A stretch of 64,000 bases of DNA from Clostridiales bacterium. GTDB lineage: Bacteria > Bacillota > Clostridia > Saccharofermentanales > Saccharofermentanaceae. Positions within the stretch are counted from its first letter, which is position 1; each line of letters opens with the position of its first letter. Both the position numbers and the translations under genes were made by a program. The stretch lies in the NCBI GenBank assembly GCA_017545245.1, contig JAFWPB010000063.1:87569-151568 (forward strand). Reading direction: 5' to 3'. The notes below the pieces were generated by a model. The model did not search any database. It was not told where the DNA came from and saw only the letters and a program-made list of their open reading frames with translations. Below are positions 17,221 through 25,793 of the stretch, one piece after another.

Positions 17221-18840
17221 TTACTTCAATTCATTCTTATAAATATCGAAGAAACGTAGCGCAACTTCCTTTTTGTTCTGCGGATGCAGGTCGTTATACC
17301 AGCCCAGATCCTCGGTTTTGATCAGGTAAGTATTCGGAATGCGTCCGACCACTTCCTTTTGGGCATTACGGATATCAGTAAATACATCTTCTTCGTAGAC
17401 CGGACCTTCACCCTTCCACATTGTGATCTCTGCCATAAGGAACGGAACATCCTTACCGAAAAGCACTCTCCACTCTTCGACCATCTTCACAAGAAGATCT
17501 CCGTAATACTGGGGGTACTCGCCATTTGATTCACCTTGATAGAAAAGCATCGCATCGCAATTATAGTTACGGATCGGATAAAGCATGGAATTATATAATG
17601 CAGTGGGTCCCCAGATGAAAAAGGTCTGTGGAATAAGTGGCTCGTCTGCCTCAATTCCCATTCTGACTTTCCAATCACCTGCCAAAGAGATTTCCTTCTC
17701 TCCTTTTTTCAGGCAGAATGGAGTATCAATGACAGCGCCGCCAACATTTCCGTTCGTCATCACCAGTCGGATAGAGATTACATTCTTTCCCGGTTTCAAG
17801 ATACCTTCAGAAAGCCAGTAACGGCGCGGAGGATATTTAAAACCGATACCACCAACTTTTACGCCATTCACATATGTATCGTCCGAATCGATCAACGTAC
17901 CAAGACGAAGCTGCACGCGGCTATTACAAAACTCTTCAGGAACATCGACAATTCTCTGCATCCATACCGAGCCGAAACCAATATTCTCATATTTCGTCCC
18001 CATGAAAGTTTCAGGCATATTGACAGTATCACCGATCGTCTCATCCCAGAGATTTTCCCAATGTCCACTTGTTCCGGGATCTTTGGCGGCAAGATCGTCC
18101 CGCCATTTAATCTCACGATCAAGGTCTGCTTTCTGCGTGCTTGTCACATAATCCATGTTACGGTTGCTCTCAAGCTTTTCCTTATAGCACCACAGGCAGC
18201 ACTTACTCTTATCGTTGTTGCACTTTCCGGAATCCTTATATTTTGGATAGATCTCTTCAAAAGTACTGACAAGTGTTTCTTCACTCATCAGGCTTTCTAC
18301 AGGCGCTCCACCTACAGCAGTCTGTACAAGACCGACTGGAACACCGTCCTGCAGGTATTTTTCTTTCGCAAAATAAAATCCAATCGCACTGAACCCGAAG
18401 ATATTCTTCTGGTCTGCGTTCACCCAGCGGCCGCCTTCCAGAAACTCTTCTTTTCTTCCGAAAAGCGGAACCTTCGGGACTTCGAACTGGCGGATCTTAT
18501 CGAAATCAGCACTCTCGATCTCATCAACATGCATATCGGCCGTGAGAATGATCGGCAGCTCCATATTGGATTGACCGCCAAGAATATATACATCACCGAA
18601 AAGCACTTCCTTAATTACAATTTCCGTACTTTCCGACTTGATTGTGATCATATGCGGTCCACCCGCCTCCTGCGCCGGAATCGTAACGATAGACTCATCG
18701 TCGCCGCTTTTGGAGACGGAAAGAGATACATCATCCAGCATAGCAGAAACAACTGCTGTGCCTTCATTCTTTACGGAAATCGTGTTCTCCTTTTTTCTTT
18801 GAAGGATCATACCATCGCTGTAAATACTTGAAATCTTCAT
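17221..18840 (-). CDS. SGNH carbohydrate esterase, sialate O-acetylesterase type
   Basis: A 539-residue intracellular esterase (no signal peptide) of the sialate/acetylxylan esterase type (SASA). The nucleophile is Ser91 in LGGQSNMEL, the second block is FYQGESNGEYPQ near 440, and the catalytic Asp517/His519 lie in YNDLHPQN. A beta-sandwich insertion (about 260-370, with YINVG-like strands) separates the blocks, as in this family. It removes acetyl groups from sugar residues; the exact substrate (sialic acid, xylan or pectin oligomers) cannot be read from sequence. It is downstream of the YesL-like operon and an importer locus, which favours plant oligosaccharides. Confidence 0.85.
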   Translation of the reverse strand: MKISSIYSDGMILQRKKENTISVKNEGTAVVSAMLDDVSLSVSKSGDDESIVTIPAQEAGGPHMITIKSESTEIVIKEVLFGDVYILGGQSNMELPIILTADMHVDEIESADFDKIRQFEVPKVPLFGRKEEFLEGGRWVNADQKNIFGFSAIGFYFAKEKYLQDGVPVGLVQTAVGGAPVESLMSEETLVSTFEEIYPKYKDSGKCNNDKSKCCLWCYKEKLESNRNMDYVTSTQKADLDREIKWRDDLAAKDPGTSGHWENLWDETIGDTVNMPETFMGTKYENIGFGSVWMQRIVDVPEEFCNSRVQLRLGTLIDSDDTYVNGVKVGGIGFKYPPRRYWLSEGILKPGKNVISIRLVMTNGNVGGAVIDTPFCLKKGEKEISLAGDWKVRMGIEADEPLIPQTFFIWGPTALYNSMLYPIRNYNCDAMLFYQGESNGEYPQYYGDLLVKMVEEWRVLFGKDVPFLMAEITMWKGEGPVYEEDVFTDIRNAQKEVVGRIPNTYLIKTEDLGWYNDLHPQNKKEVALRFFDIYKNELK

Positions 18841-19508
18841 GCTTGACCTCCCAGGAATAAATAATCGATAAAACTGTCATTAAGGTCTTCGTGTTCACCT
18901 GAATAAACGAATGTGAAGATCAACTCTTCTTCTCCAAGATATCCGATATTCTTCTTCTCCTGATCCGAAAGGCGGATACCCAGGGACTCCCCTGAAGATG
19001 TCTGCACATAGTCCAAAGAAGCATATTTGTCTGATGAACTATAATCCGATAGCGGAACGAAGAATTGATATCCGGAAAAATGCTCAAAACTTGCCTCAGT
19101 TAAGATCACATACTGATACATCCCGGTTGATACCTGTGATGTAAACGCCAATTCAATCGACATATTGTCGTATTTGGCGCCATCCGAAAAAGTCGCGGTA
19201 GTATCTCGTGAAAGCTCAGCTTTCTTTCTCTTATACTTTGAACCAAGACTCTTGATGAAGCCTTCTGTCAAATACTCGTTTCCACTGTCGGTGATGTCAA
19301 AGCCTACAGTGGCACCGGAATATACCGTCTTCTTCGATGTAAACACATCAATGGCAAACCAGGCGACAGCAATAATGAGAGCGAGAGACAATAAACAAGG
19401 CACAAGATAATAATCCCGAAAATAACGTTTCTTCGTCGAAGCGTCCATTTTAGAGAATTTTTCTTTCTCCTTAGCTATTCTCTCTTTTAAAGGCAGTTTC
19501 TCATTCAT
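18837..19508 (-). CDS. single-pass membrane protein of unknown function
   Basis: I do not recognise this family. The 223-residue chain has a charged N terminus, a membrane helix at about residues 34-54 (CLLSLALIIAVAWFAIDVF) and an extracytoplasmic part that looks beta-rich. ATG at 19508 was chosen as start because it lies just after the stop of the YesL-like gene; a TTG 39 bases earlier would overlap that gene and has no better ribosome site. It overlaps the esterase gene by four bases, so it belongs to the same operon. Confidence 0.7.
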   Translation of the reverse strand: MNEKLPLKERIAKEKEKFSKMDASTKKRYFRDYYLVPCLLSLALIIAVAWFAIDVFTSKKTVYSGATVGFDITDSGNEYLTEGFIKSLGSKYKRKKAELSRDTTATFSDGAKYDNMSIELAFTSQVSTGMYQYVILTEASFEHFSGYQFFVPLSDYSSSDKYASLDYVQTSSGESLGIRLSDQEKKNIGYLGEEELIFTFVYSGEHEDLNDSFIDYLFLGGQA

Positions 19509-19515
19509 TGTCGTC

Positions 19516-20229
19516 TTATTTCGAACTTTCTTCTGTTTTTTCTTCAAGATCCATCACGGGTTTGGTTTCCTCATCTTCCTGCGGATAGATCGGTTCTCCG
19601 GTCTCAGGATCGACAAACTTGCTTTCCAGTTTCTTGAAGCCTCGTACAAAAATAAGGCACAGACAATAAACGATCGAGATATGGCTCAGTGCAAGTACAG
19701 CCGGCAGCCACTGCATATATTTGATGCAGGCATAAATGGAAGCTCCGATCAGGATCACGATCGCAATCAGGCTAAAGAAATACAACATGGAAAACAATGC
19801 TGCTGTTTTGAATGCTTCATGGACAGTCAGCTCAAATCTGGAAATGATTGGAAAGATGGTCAGTACGATAAAAGAAACGATGATAGTGACAAATACTGCG
19901 CCGCCGAAATAAAGGGGCTGAACATTATCAAAACCTTGATCGATCATCCATGACCAGTCCAGCCAAACCAGAAGTATCACGGCCATTAATATCAGCCACG
20001 CGATGAGTGCCTGCTTGAAATTATCTTTAAACGCCTTGAAAAAAGGCTTTACGATCGTTGGATCTTCGTGACGTACGATACGCATAGCTACCGCATATTT
20101 GGCCGATAAAGCCGGACCGATCGTTACGATCGGAATACAGCACAAAAAGCACAGGATATCGAGGATCATCAGATCCGCGACTGTACTCATAAACAGCATA
20201 AACGGACTATCATGTTTAAAAATATTCAT
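19516..20229 (-). CDS. YesL-like (DUF624) membrane protein
   Basis: A 237-residue integral membrane protein. The N terminus with SPFMLFMSTVADLMILDILC and the CIPIVTIGPALSAKYAV stretch is the DUF624/YesL signature. Five hydrophobic segments are visible (about 15-40, 75-95, 108-130, 145-168, 172-195). The C terminus is acidic and charged. YesL proteins are regularly encoded beside YesMN two-component systems and Lpl-type sugar importers, as here, but their biochemical role is unknown. Confidence 0.85.
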   Translation of the reverse strand: MNIFKHDSPFMLFMSTVADLMILDILCFLCCIPIVTIGPALSAKYAVAMRIVRHEDPTIVKPFFKAFKDNFKQALIAWLILMAVILLVWLDWSWMIDQGFDNVQPLYFGGAVFVTIIVSFIVLTIFPIISRFELTVHEAFKTAALFSMLYFFSLIAIVILIGASIYACIKYMQWLPAVLALSHISIVYCLCLIFVRGFKKLESKFVDPETGEPIYPQEDEETKPVMDLEEKTEESSK

Positions 20230-20354
20230 TTCATCAACCTTCGATATAAGATTTGAATAGCATTTTTTCTGAGTCTCGCATAATCAGATCTCTATTCACG
20301 TCATTAACTATAACATCATACTTGCCTTTTGGGGTATCGACAATAGTTCTTTCC

Positions 20355-20396
20355 AAAAAAATACTACCTGCCCCCGTATTTCGGGGACAGGTAGTA
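20355..20396 (-). terminator. terminator of the sugar importer operon
   Basis: TACTACCTG...CAGGTAGTA, extended by CCCCG/CGGGG with one mismatch, forms a very strong stem on the minus strand followed by TTTTTTT. It begins 16 bases past the stop of the second permease gene. Confidence 0.95.
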
Positions 20397-20411
20397 AAAG
20401 ATAAGCAATGA

Positions 20412-21320
20412 TTACTCTTTTACACCACCGATTGTCAAACCAGTTACAAAGTATCTCTGCAGGAACGGATACAAGCAGATAATCGGCAACATTGTGGCGA
20501 TGGTTGCAGCGGAACGAACGGTAATCGGAGTAACCTTCGAAGAAGAAGCTGTCTTACCATCACTAGATGCTGTACCGGACTGCTGCATTACGCTCGAGAG
20601 GAGTTTCTGCAACTCGTACTGCAGTGTTGTATATTCTGTCTTTGTACGGTTATACAACATTGCGTCGAACCAGGAGTTCCAGTGACCTACGGCAACGAAG
20701 AGAGCAACGGTCGCGTAAACAGGTTTACAAAGTGGAGAAATGATTCTGGTGAAGATCTTCAGATAACCTGCACCATCGAGCTGAGCGGATTCTTCGTAGG
20801 AGTCCGGGAGGCCTTCCATGTAAGTACGAAGAACCAATACGTTAAAGGCACTAACGAGACCAGGAACGATGTATACCCAGAAGGAATTGGTGAGACCCAG
20901 TTTCTTCAAGAGCATGAGTCCAGGAATCATACCGCCGCTTGCGTACATTGTGATAACCCAGAAAAGCGAAAGACTTGAACGGAACAGGAATTTCTTTCTG
21001 GAAACTACGAATGAGAGCAAAGCGTTTGCAGCGAGTGCAAGCAATGTACCCAGAACTGTACGGGCAACTGTTACGATAGCACCTTGACGGATACCCTGAA
21101 TGTTAAATACTGTCGTGTAAGAGTCAGTAGAGAACTTTCTCGGGATCAGGTGGATACCACCCTTAACTGCATCGAGACCATCATTGAATGAAAGAGCCAG
21201 AGTGTTCAGAACCGGATACAGTGTAATGATACAGAACAGAACCATGAAGGTTGTATTACAGATGACGAACGCCCAGTCCCATTTGCTCATTTGGACTTTC
21301 TTTTTTGTTTTAGAATTCAT
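20412..21320 (-). CDS. ABC sugar importer permease, LplC/YtcP type
   Basis: A 302-residue CUT1-family permease with six predicted helices. The EAA loop that docks the ATPase is SYEESAQLDGAGYLKIF near residues 190-206, and the C-terminal YPFLQRYFVTGLTIGGVKE (about 283-301) is typical of LplC proteins. A 30-residue insertion rich in Ser and Thr before the last helix (LLSSVMQQSGTASSDGKTAS region) is also common in YtcP-like members. No ATPase gene is present in this operon, so a shared MsmX-like ATPase must energise it. Confidence 0.92.
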   Translation of the reverse strand: MNSKTKKKVQMSKWDWAFVICNTTFMVLFCIITLYPVLNTLALSFNDGLDAVKGGIHLIPRKFSTDSYTTVFNIQGIRQGAIVTVARTVLGTLLALAANALLSFVVSRKKFLFRSSLSLFWVITMYASGGMIPGLMLLKKLGLTNSFWVYIVPGLVSAFNVLVLRTYMEGLPDSYEESAQLDGAGYLKIFTRIISPLCKPVYATVALFVAVGHWNSWFDAMLYNRTKTEYTTLQYELQKLLSSVMQQSGTASSDGKTASSSKVTPITVRSAATIATMLPIICLYPFLQRYFVTGLTIGGVKE

Positions 21321-21334
21321 AGCACGTCACCTCC

Positions 21335-22279
21335 TTAGAACAACCGCTCATCGCCTGTCTTCTTAGCGATGAAGTTGAAAATTACGATCAAGGTCAGTGA
21401 TACGAATGTCTTAAATACACCACCAGCTGTACCAAGTGAATAGTTCATCTTACCAACACCGTAATTCAATACGTAGATATCGATTGTTTCAGAAACCGGC
21501 TTAATAAGACCATTACCGAGCAAGTACTGAACTTCGAAACCAGCATTGATAACATTACCGATGTTCATGATCAAAAGGATGATGATTGTGGAACGCAGAC
21601 CAGGCAATGTGATGTGCTTGATCTTCTGCCATCTGCCGGCACCGTCCATAGCAGCTGCTTCATAGAGAGCAGGATCGATAGACGTGATTGTAGCAAGATA
21701 GATGATTGCATTCCAACCTGTTTCTTTCCATACATGTGAAAGAGCAACGATTCCCCAGAAGTACTCTTTGTGTGAGAAGAAACTGATAGGCTCCTTAAAA
21801 ATATGTAAGTTAACAAATAATTCATTGACGACACCGTTAAGAGAAAGTGCATCATGAACGATACCTGTTACAACGATCCAAGACAAGAAGTGAGGCAGGT
21901 AAGAAATTGTCTGAACTAACTTTTTACCAAATGTATTCTTTACCTCATTCAAAAGAATTGCAAATCCGATAGCGGTTACAGTAGTCGCTACGAGATTGAT
22001 AACACCCATGCAGAGAGTGTTTCTGATGACTCGCAAGAATGTGTCATCATCGAACAGAAACTTAAACCATTTCAATCCTACGAATTCGGAACCAAAGATA
22101 CCATCTTTAATCTTATAGTTCTGGAACGCCATTATCCAACCGAATAAAGGCAGATAGTAGAAAACAATACCATAGATAACGAACAACGCTGCTATGATAA
22201 GAAGAACGCTCTGTCTCTTCATCTCGGCTTTTGAGTTTTTCTCTTTTAAAGCCGGAGAACTTGTACCCATAAGGCTCAT
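21335..22279 (-). CDS. ABC sugar importer permease, LplB/YteP type
   Basis: The partner CUT1 permease of 314 residues with six helices. Its EAA loop is LYEAAAMDGAGRWQKIKHI. Start at ATG 22279 is set by GGGGAGG seven bases upstream; the open frame continues 11 codons further but across this ribosome site. It follows the binding protein after a 13-base perfect hairpin and precedes the LplC-type gene by 14 bases. Confidence 0.92.
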   Translation of the reverse strand: MSLMGTSSPALKEKNSKAEMKRQSVLLIIAALFVIYGIVFYYLPLFGWIMAFQNYKIKDGIFGSEFVGLKWFKFLFDDDTFLRVIRNTLCMGVINLVATTVTAIGFAILLNEVKNTFGKKLVQTISYLPHFLSWIVVTGIVHDALSLNGVVNELFVNLHIFKEPISFFSHKEYFWGIVALSHVWKETGWNAIIYLATITSIDPALYEAAAMDGAGRWQKIKHITLPGLRSTIIILLIMNIGNVINAGFEVQYLLGNGLIKPVSETIDIYVLNYGVGKMNYSLGTAGGVFKTFVSLTLIVIFNFIAKKTGDERLF

Positions 22280-22306
22280 AAATTTGCCTCCCCTAAAGTT
22301 TAGAAA

Positions 22307-22341
22307 TGGCAACCACAGTCATTTTGTAACTGTGGTTGCCA
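22307..22341 (-). promoter_or_regulatory. intercistronic hairpin between binding protein and permeases
   Basis: TGGCAACCACAGT (22341-22329) pairs perfectly with ACTGTGGTTGCCA (22319-22307) on the minus strand, with a 9-base loop and only TTTC after it. A T run this short suggests an mRNA-stabilising or partial-termination hairpin that yields more binding protein than permease. Confidence 0.75.
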
Positions 22342-22363
22342 CCACTTAATTGACTTCTATCTT

Positions 22364-24019
22364 TCAAGATTTGATAAGATTGTCGAGAGTCTCCTGCATG
22401 TAAGCGAGGAATACTTCCGGCTGGCAAGCAGCATAAGCTTCCATGTACTTGTTCCACTCAGACTCGAAGTCCTTAGCAACAACGATCTGCGGCAACCATG
22501 TGTGCTTTGTTTCACCCATCTTTGTCCAAGCAACACCAGCTTCTGTGTCTGTCTTCAGGTTGTTGGAGAACTGATACATAGGATACCAGATACCTACGAC
22601 ACCGTCAGTAGAACGGAGGAACTGGTTGTAAGCTGTGTAACCATATCTCTCGAAGCACTTCTTGAGCGGTTCAGCCATTCCTGCGAAGAACTCGTCGTTG
22701 GAATCGCCAGGCTGCATCGTGTTGATACCGTCACGGGACATACCGCCGTACTGCGGGAAGTAAGAATACATGCAGCAGTGAGACTTGGTGTAGTTAGCAT
22801 CTGCCCACTTGTCACGCATTTCCTGTGTTCTATAGAACTCACCTGAATCTTTCTTCAGGTAGTCAACGCCCTCAATACCCCAGAAGCGCAAGTTGTGCAT
22901 ATCCTGGTCGAGCATACGGTTCAGGAACTTAAATGCCTTATCCGGATCCTTGCAGCTTGTTGTTACAGCGATACCGGAAGCGGAGTTCAGAGTATCTGTA
23001 GCACCAATGTACCAACGGTTTGTCATACCCTTGTCAATCGTCGGTCCGAGAGGTACATAGTTGTAACCCTTCTCATCCAGCTTGTTAGCCTTGAAGTTCT
23101 CGTTTACAGTACCAGCAAAATCCCACCACTGGTCGCACATACCAAGTACAGCACCTGTGGAAAGCTTAGCCATATACTCATCGTATGTCTGGATAGCAAA
23201 TTCAGGATCCATCAAGCCCTTGTTGTAAACTTCGTTCAACTTAGCAAAATATCTCTTTGCTGTAGGTGTTGTGTTGTAGTCTACGATCTTCGGTGCATCC
23301 GGATTGTCAAGATTTACGATAACGGAACCATCGTTCGGATAACCATCGAGGAACTCAGGAGCGTTCTCAATACAGAAATATCTCCAGTCTTCGCAGAGAG
23401 CTGTATAAGGAATGATCTTTGTTCCATCTTCGTTTGTCTGGTTCTCTTTGTAGTATCTCTCGAGAAGATCGAAATACTCGTCAAGAGTTTCGATGATCGG
23501 GTAGTTATCCCACTCAAGAACTCTTACCTGGATCCAGAAAGCCTCATCGTTGTAACCATGAGATACAGGCTTGCCTTTATAGCTGTTGTTGAAAACGTTA
23601 GCCCAATAGATGTGACCATCGTGCTTGAACATTTCCCACTCTTTGTCTGTGTACATTTCCTTCAGGTTTGCGAATTCCGGCTTTGCAAGATAGTCATCCC
23701 AAGCTACGAGATAGCCAGCCTTGTAAAGATCTTCAGATCCGTCACCACCATCGATGAACTCAGGAAGATCACCGGAAGCAACGATAGAACCGATAGCTTC
23801 GGAAGAAGTTTGACCTGTGAGCCAAGACTCCTTAACACGGATACCTGTGTCTTTCGCGATAAGCTCTTGAATCTCGTTACCATCATTGATCTCACTACCG
23901 AACATAGCAGCGAAGAATTTCCAGTTCAAGATCTCATCTTTTTTCTTTGCGCAACCTGCAAATGCACCAAGACCCATCATGCAAGCCATTGTAAGCGCGA
24001 AAATCTTCTTTGATTTCAT
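22364..24019 (-). CDS. extracellular solute-binding lipoprotein, YtcQ/LplA type
   Basis: A 551-residue lipoprotein. The signal sequence ends at a lipobox FAGC (Cys22), with a lysine-rich stretch after it. The body is a large CUT1 solute-binding fold (family 1-like, YtcQ/LplA subgroup), which delivers oligosaccharides to the LplBC-type permeases downstream. GAGGAGG lies eight bases before the ATG. It is the first gene of the importer operon and lies immediately downstream of the YesM/YesN-like genes. Its ligand cannot be read from sequence; oligosaccharides from pectin, arabinan or xylan fit the surrounding genes. Confidence 0.92.
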   Translation of the reverse strand: MKSKKIFALTMACMMGLGAFAGCAKKKDEILNWKFFAAMFGSEINDGNEIQELIAKDTGIRVKESWLTGQTSSEAIGSIVASGDLPEFIDGGDGSEDLYKAGYLVAWDDYLAKPEFANLKEMYTDKEWEMFKHDGHIYWANVFNNSYKGKPVSHGYNDEAFWIQVRVLEWDNYPIIETLDEYFDLLERYYKENQTNEDGTKIIPYTALCEDWRYFCIENAPEFLDGYPNDGSVIVNLDNPDAPKIVDYNTTPTAKRYFAKLNEVYNKGLMDPEFAIQTYDEYMAKLSTGAVLGMCDQWWDFAGTVNENFKANKLDEKGYNYVPLGPTIDKGMTNRWYIGATDTLNSASGIAVTTSCKDPDKAFKFLNRMLDQDMHNLRFWGIEGVDYLKKDSGEFYRTQEMRDKWADANYTKSHCCMYSYFPQYGGMSRDGINTMQPGDSNDEFFAGMAEPLKKCFERYGYTAYNQFLRSTDGVVGIWYPMYQFSNNLKTDTEAGVAWTKMGETKHTWLPQIVVAKDFESEWNKYMEAYAACQPEVFLAYMQETLDNLIKS

Positions 24020-24073
24020 TACATAACCTCCTCAAATTTGTTTTTTGTCATTTTCATGACATTTTATGATTTC

Positions 24074-24102
24074 ATTTTAGTTTTGTATGTAATTTTCAAC
24101 AA
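24074..24102 (-). promoter_or_regulatory. promoter of the sugar importer operon
   Basis: TTGTTG (24102-24097) and TAAAAT (24079-24074) on the minus strand are 17 bases apart, 54 bases before the binding protein ATG. Operator-like direct repeats abut the -35. Confidence 0.65.
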
Positions 24103-24137
24103 CCCGAAAAACTCTTACTAGATACCCGAAAAAGTCT
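24102..24137 (-). promoter_or_regulatory. direct-repeat operator, candidate YesN-like activator site
   Basis: ACCCGAAAAACTCT (24102-24115) and ACCCGAAAAAGTCT (24124-24137) differ at one position and begin 22 bases apart, two helical turns. They sit directly upstream of the -35 of the importer promoter. AraC-family activators typically bind such tandem sites next to the -35. The adjacent gene encodes one. Confidence 0.7.
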
Positions 24138-24193
24138 AGGTAAAAAAGTACAACAAACTCGAGTCGAAATACTAGTTGTTTATGCGATTTGCA

Positions 24194-25786
24194 TCAATTC
24201 TCGCGTTTCATCTTTCTGTACTTGGAAGGCGTACAACCCTTGGTTTCAATGAATTTACGGATAAAATAGTCACAATCCTTGTACCCTACATCGTAAGCGA
24301 TACGGTTGACCTTCTTGTCCGTACTGATCAACTGTTTGGCTGCCTCATTGATTCTATAGTTTGTCAGGTAATCTTTGAATGACTGGTTATACTTTTTCCG
24401 GAAGATCTGTCCGAGGTAGGAACTGTTGATGAAAAACTTCTCCCCTAGATTTCTAAGACTGATATTTTCAGCATAATGATCCCGGATCTCCGCTTCGATC
24501 TCAGCCAGGATGCCACGTGATACATTTTTCCTCAGGCCCATCAGATAATCCGCATATTCGATGGCAAATCTTTCAAAGTGCTGCGCACTGCCGCGGTTGA
24601 CTGATTTTTCGAAAGACTGCTCGGAAATATACTGGATGACTTCTTCCTGGTTAACATTATCATCCTGCTCCGATGCCAGATGGATAAGCTGGAACAGGAG
24701 ATAGTTGATATTCAGGTCAATGACATTATTCATGTCTTCGGCTTTGTTCATTTCTTCGTAGAGCTGTTTGACGGCAGCTTTGATCGCATCATGATCATTT
24801 GACTGGATTGCGGCAATACAGGCATCCAGACTGTTCTTACAAAGAACGATACCATTCTGACCGACCTGAATATCATTTTCATAGAAATATAGGTTCTTCT
24901 GATTATGGAAACCCTTGATACTGTCGATCCTTGCACAGGAACTATACGACTTGGATAAAGAAGAAACATCCGGAACCAGTTTTCCGCACATGATACGGAC
25001 AGGCTTGGTAAATACCACTTCCAGTTTCTTAAGGAGCATCTGGAAGAATTCTTCTTCTGTCAGATCCCGGCGTGTTGCCATGTTCTCACAATAAATAAAT
25101 CCGACGTCGTAATTGTCTTTTTCATAGGAAACATCAAAGATGAAATGATTCACATTCTCTTTCAGGATCTCTTTCAGCGCGTTAAACAGCTGCTTCTGGA
25201 GTACACGAAGATCATAATCGTCTTCGTCATCGACGATACCTTCCGTCATGATCTCGATATCGACAAACCTAAGACCACCGGCCAGCTGAAGATGATTCTT
25301 GACGTATTCGACGTTGGTGTCATCATATTTCCCTTTAATGATCGAGATCAGGTTTGACGCAAGGTAAGCATCTTCCCTTTTTCTCTGCTCTTGCTCAACG
25401 ATCGTCTTTTCGTGGTTCAGATTCGCGACTTTCCGCAGGATGCCTAACAGATCCTCTTTGCTTACAGGCTTCAAGATATAGTCAAAGCAGCCGTTACGGA
25501 TCGCAGACTGGACATAGGCAAAGTTGTCATAGCCGGTCAAAATGACGAATTTGGCATCAGAAAGGTGGTTCTTGTTGATCTGTTCAAGAAGCTCCAGACC
25601 TGTCATGACAGGCATCTGGATATCGGAAATAATAAGATCGACCTTGTGGTCTTTCAGATATTTCAGCGCATCCATACCATTACTCATCAGCGCATCGATA
25701 TCAAATCCTTCGTTATTCCAGTCTACCAGTACCTGAAGGCCCTGCAGGATATAGGGCTCATCATCAATGATCATTACTTTCAGCAC
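24194..25786 (-). CDS. AraC-type response regulator, YesN-like
   Basis: A 530-residue response regulator. The receiver domain (1-120) has acidic residues Asp8/Asp9, phospho-acceptor Asp55 (LIISDIQMP) and lysine in ILKPVS near 107. A long middle region (about 150-420) has no clear motif. The C-terminal AraC DNA-binding domain (about 430-526) has two helix-turn-helix units, ending KDCDYFIRKFIETKGCTPSKYRK. It follows its sensor kinase by seven bases and precedes the importer operon, whose promoter it probably activates through the direct repeats at 24102-24137. Confidence 0.93.
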   Translation of the reverse strand: MLKVMIIDDEPYILQGLQVLVDWNNEGFDIDALMSNGMDALKYLKDHKVDLIISDIQMPVMTGLELLEQINKNHLSDAKFVILTGYDNFAYVQSAIRNGCFDYILKPVSKEDLLGILRKVANLNHEKTIVEQEQRKREDAYLASNLISIIKGKYDDTNVEYVKNHLQLAGGLRFVDIEIMTEGIVDDEDDYDLRVLQKQLFNALKEILKENVNHFIFDVSYEKDNYDVGFIYCENMATRRDLTEEEFFQMLLKKLEVVFTKPVRIMCGKLVPDVSSLSKSYSSCARIDSIKGFHNQKNLYFYENDIQVGQNGIVLCKNSLDACIAAIQSNDHDAIKAAVKQLYEEMNKAEDMNNVIDLNINYLLFQLIHLASEQDDNVNQEEVIQYISEQSFEKSVNRGSAQHFERFAIEYADYLMGLRKNVSRGILAEIEAEIRDHYAENISLRNLGEKFFINSSYLGQIFRKKYNQSFKDYLTNYRINEAAKQLISTDKKVNRIAYDVGYKDCDYFIRKFIETKGCTPSKYRKMKREN

Positions 25787-25793
25787 AGTTCTA

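Noticed and set aside
20238..20352. A 40-codon reading frame upstream of the yesL-like gene on the minus strand (LERTIVDTPKGKYDVIVNDV)
   Set aside because: The composition looks protein-like and it might be a gene remnant, but it begins in the terminator T run, has no ribosome site and only a TTG as possible start.
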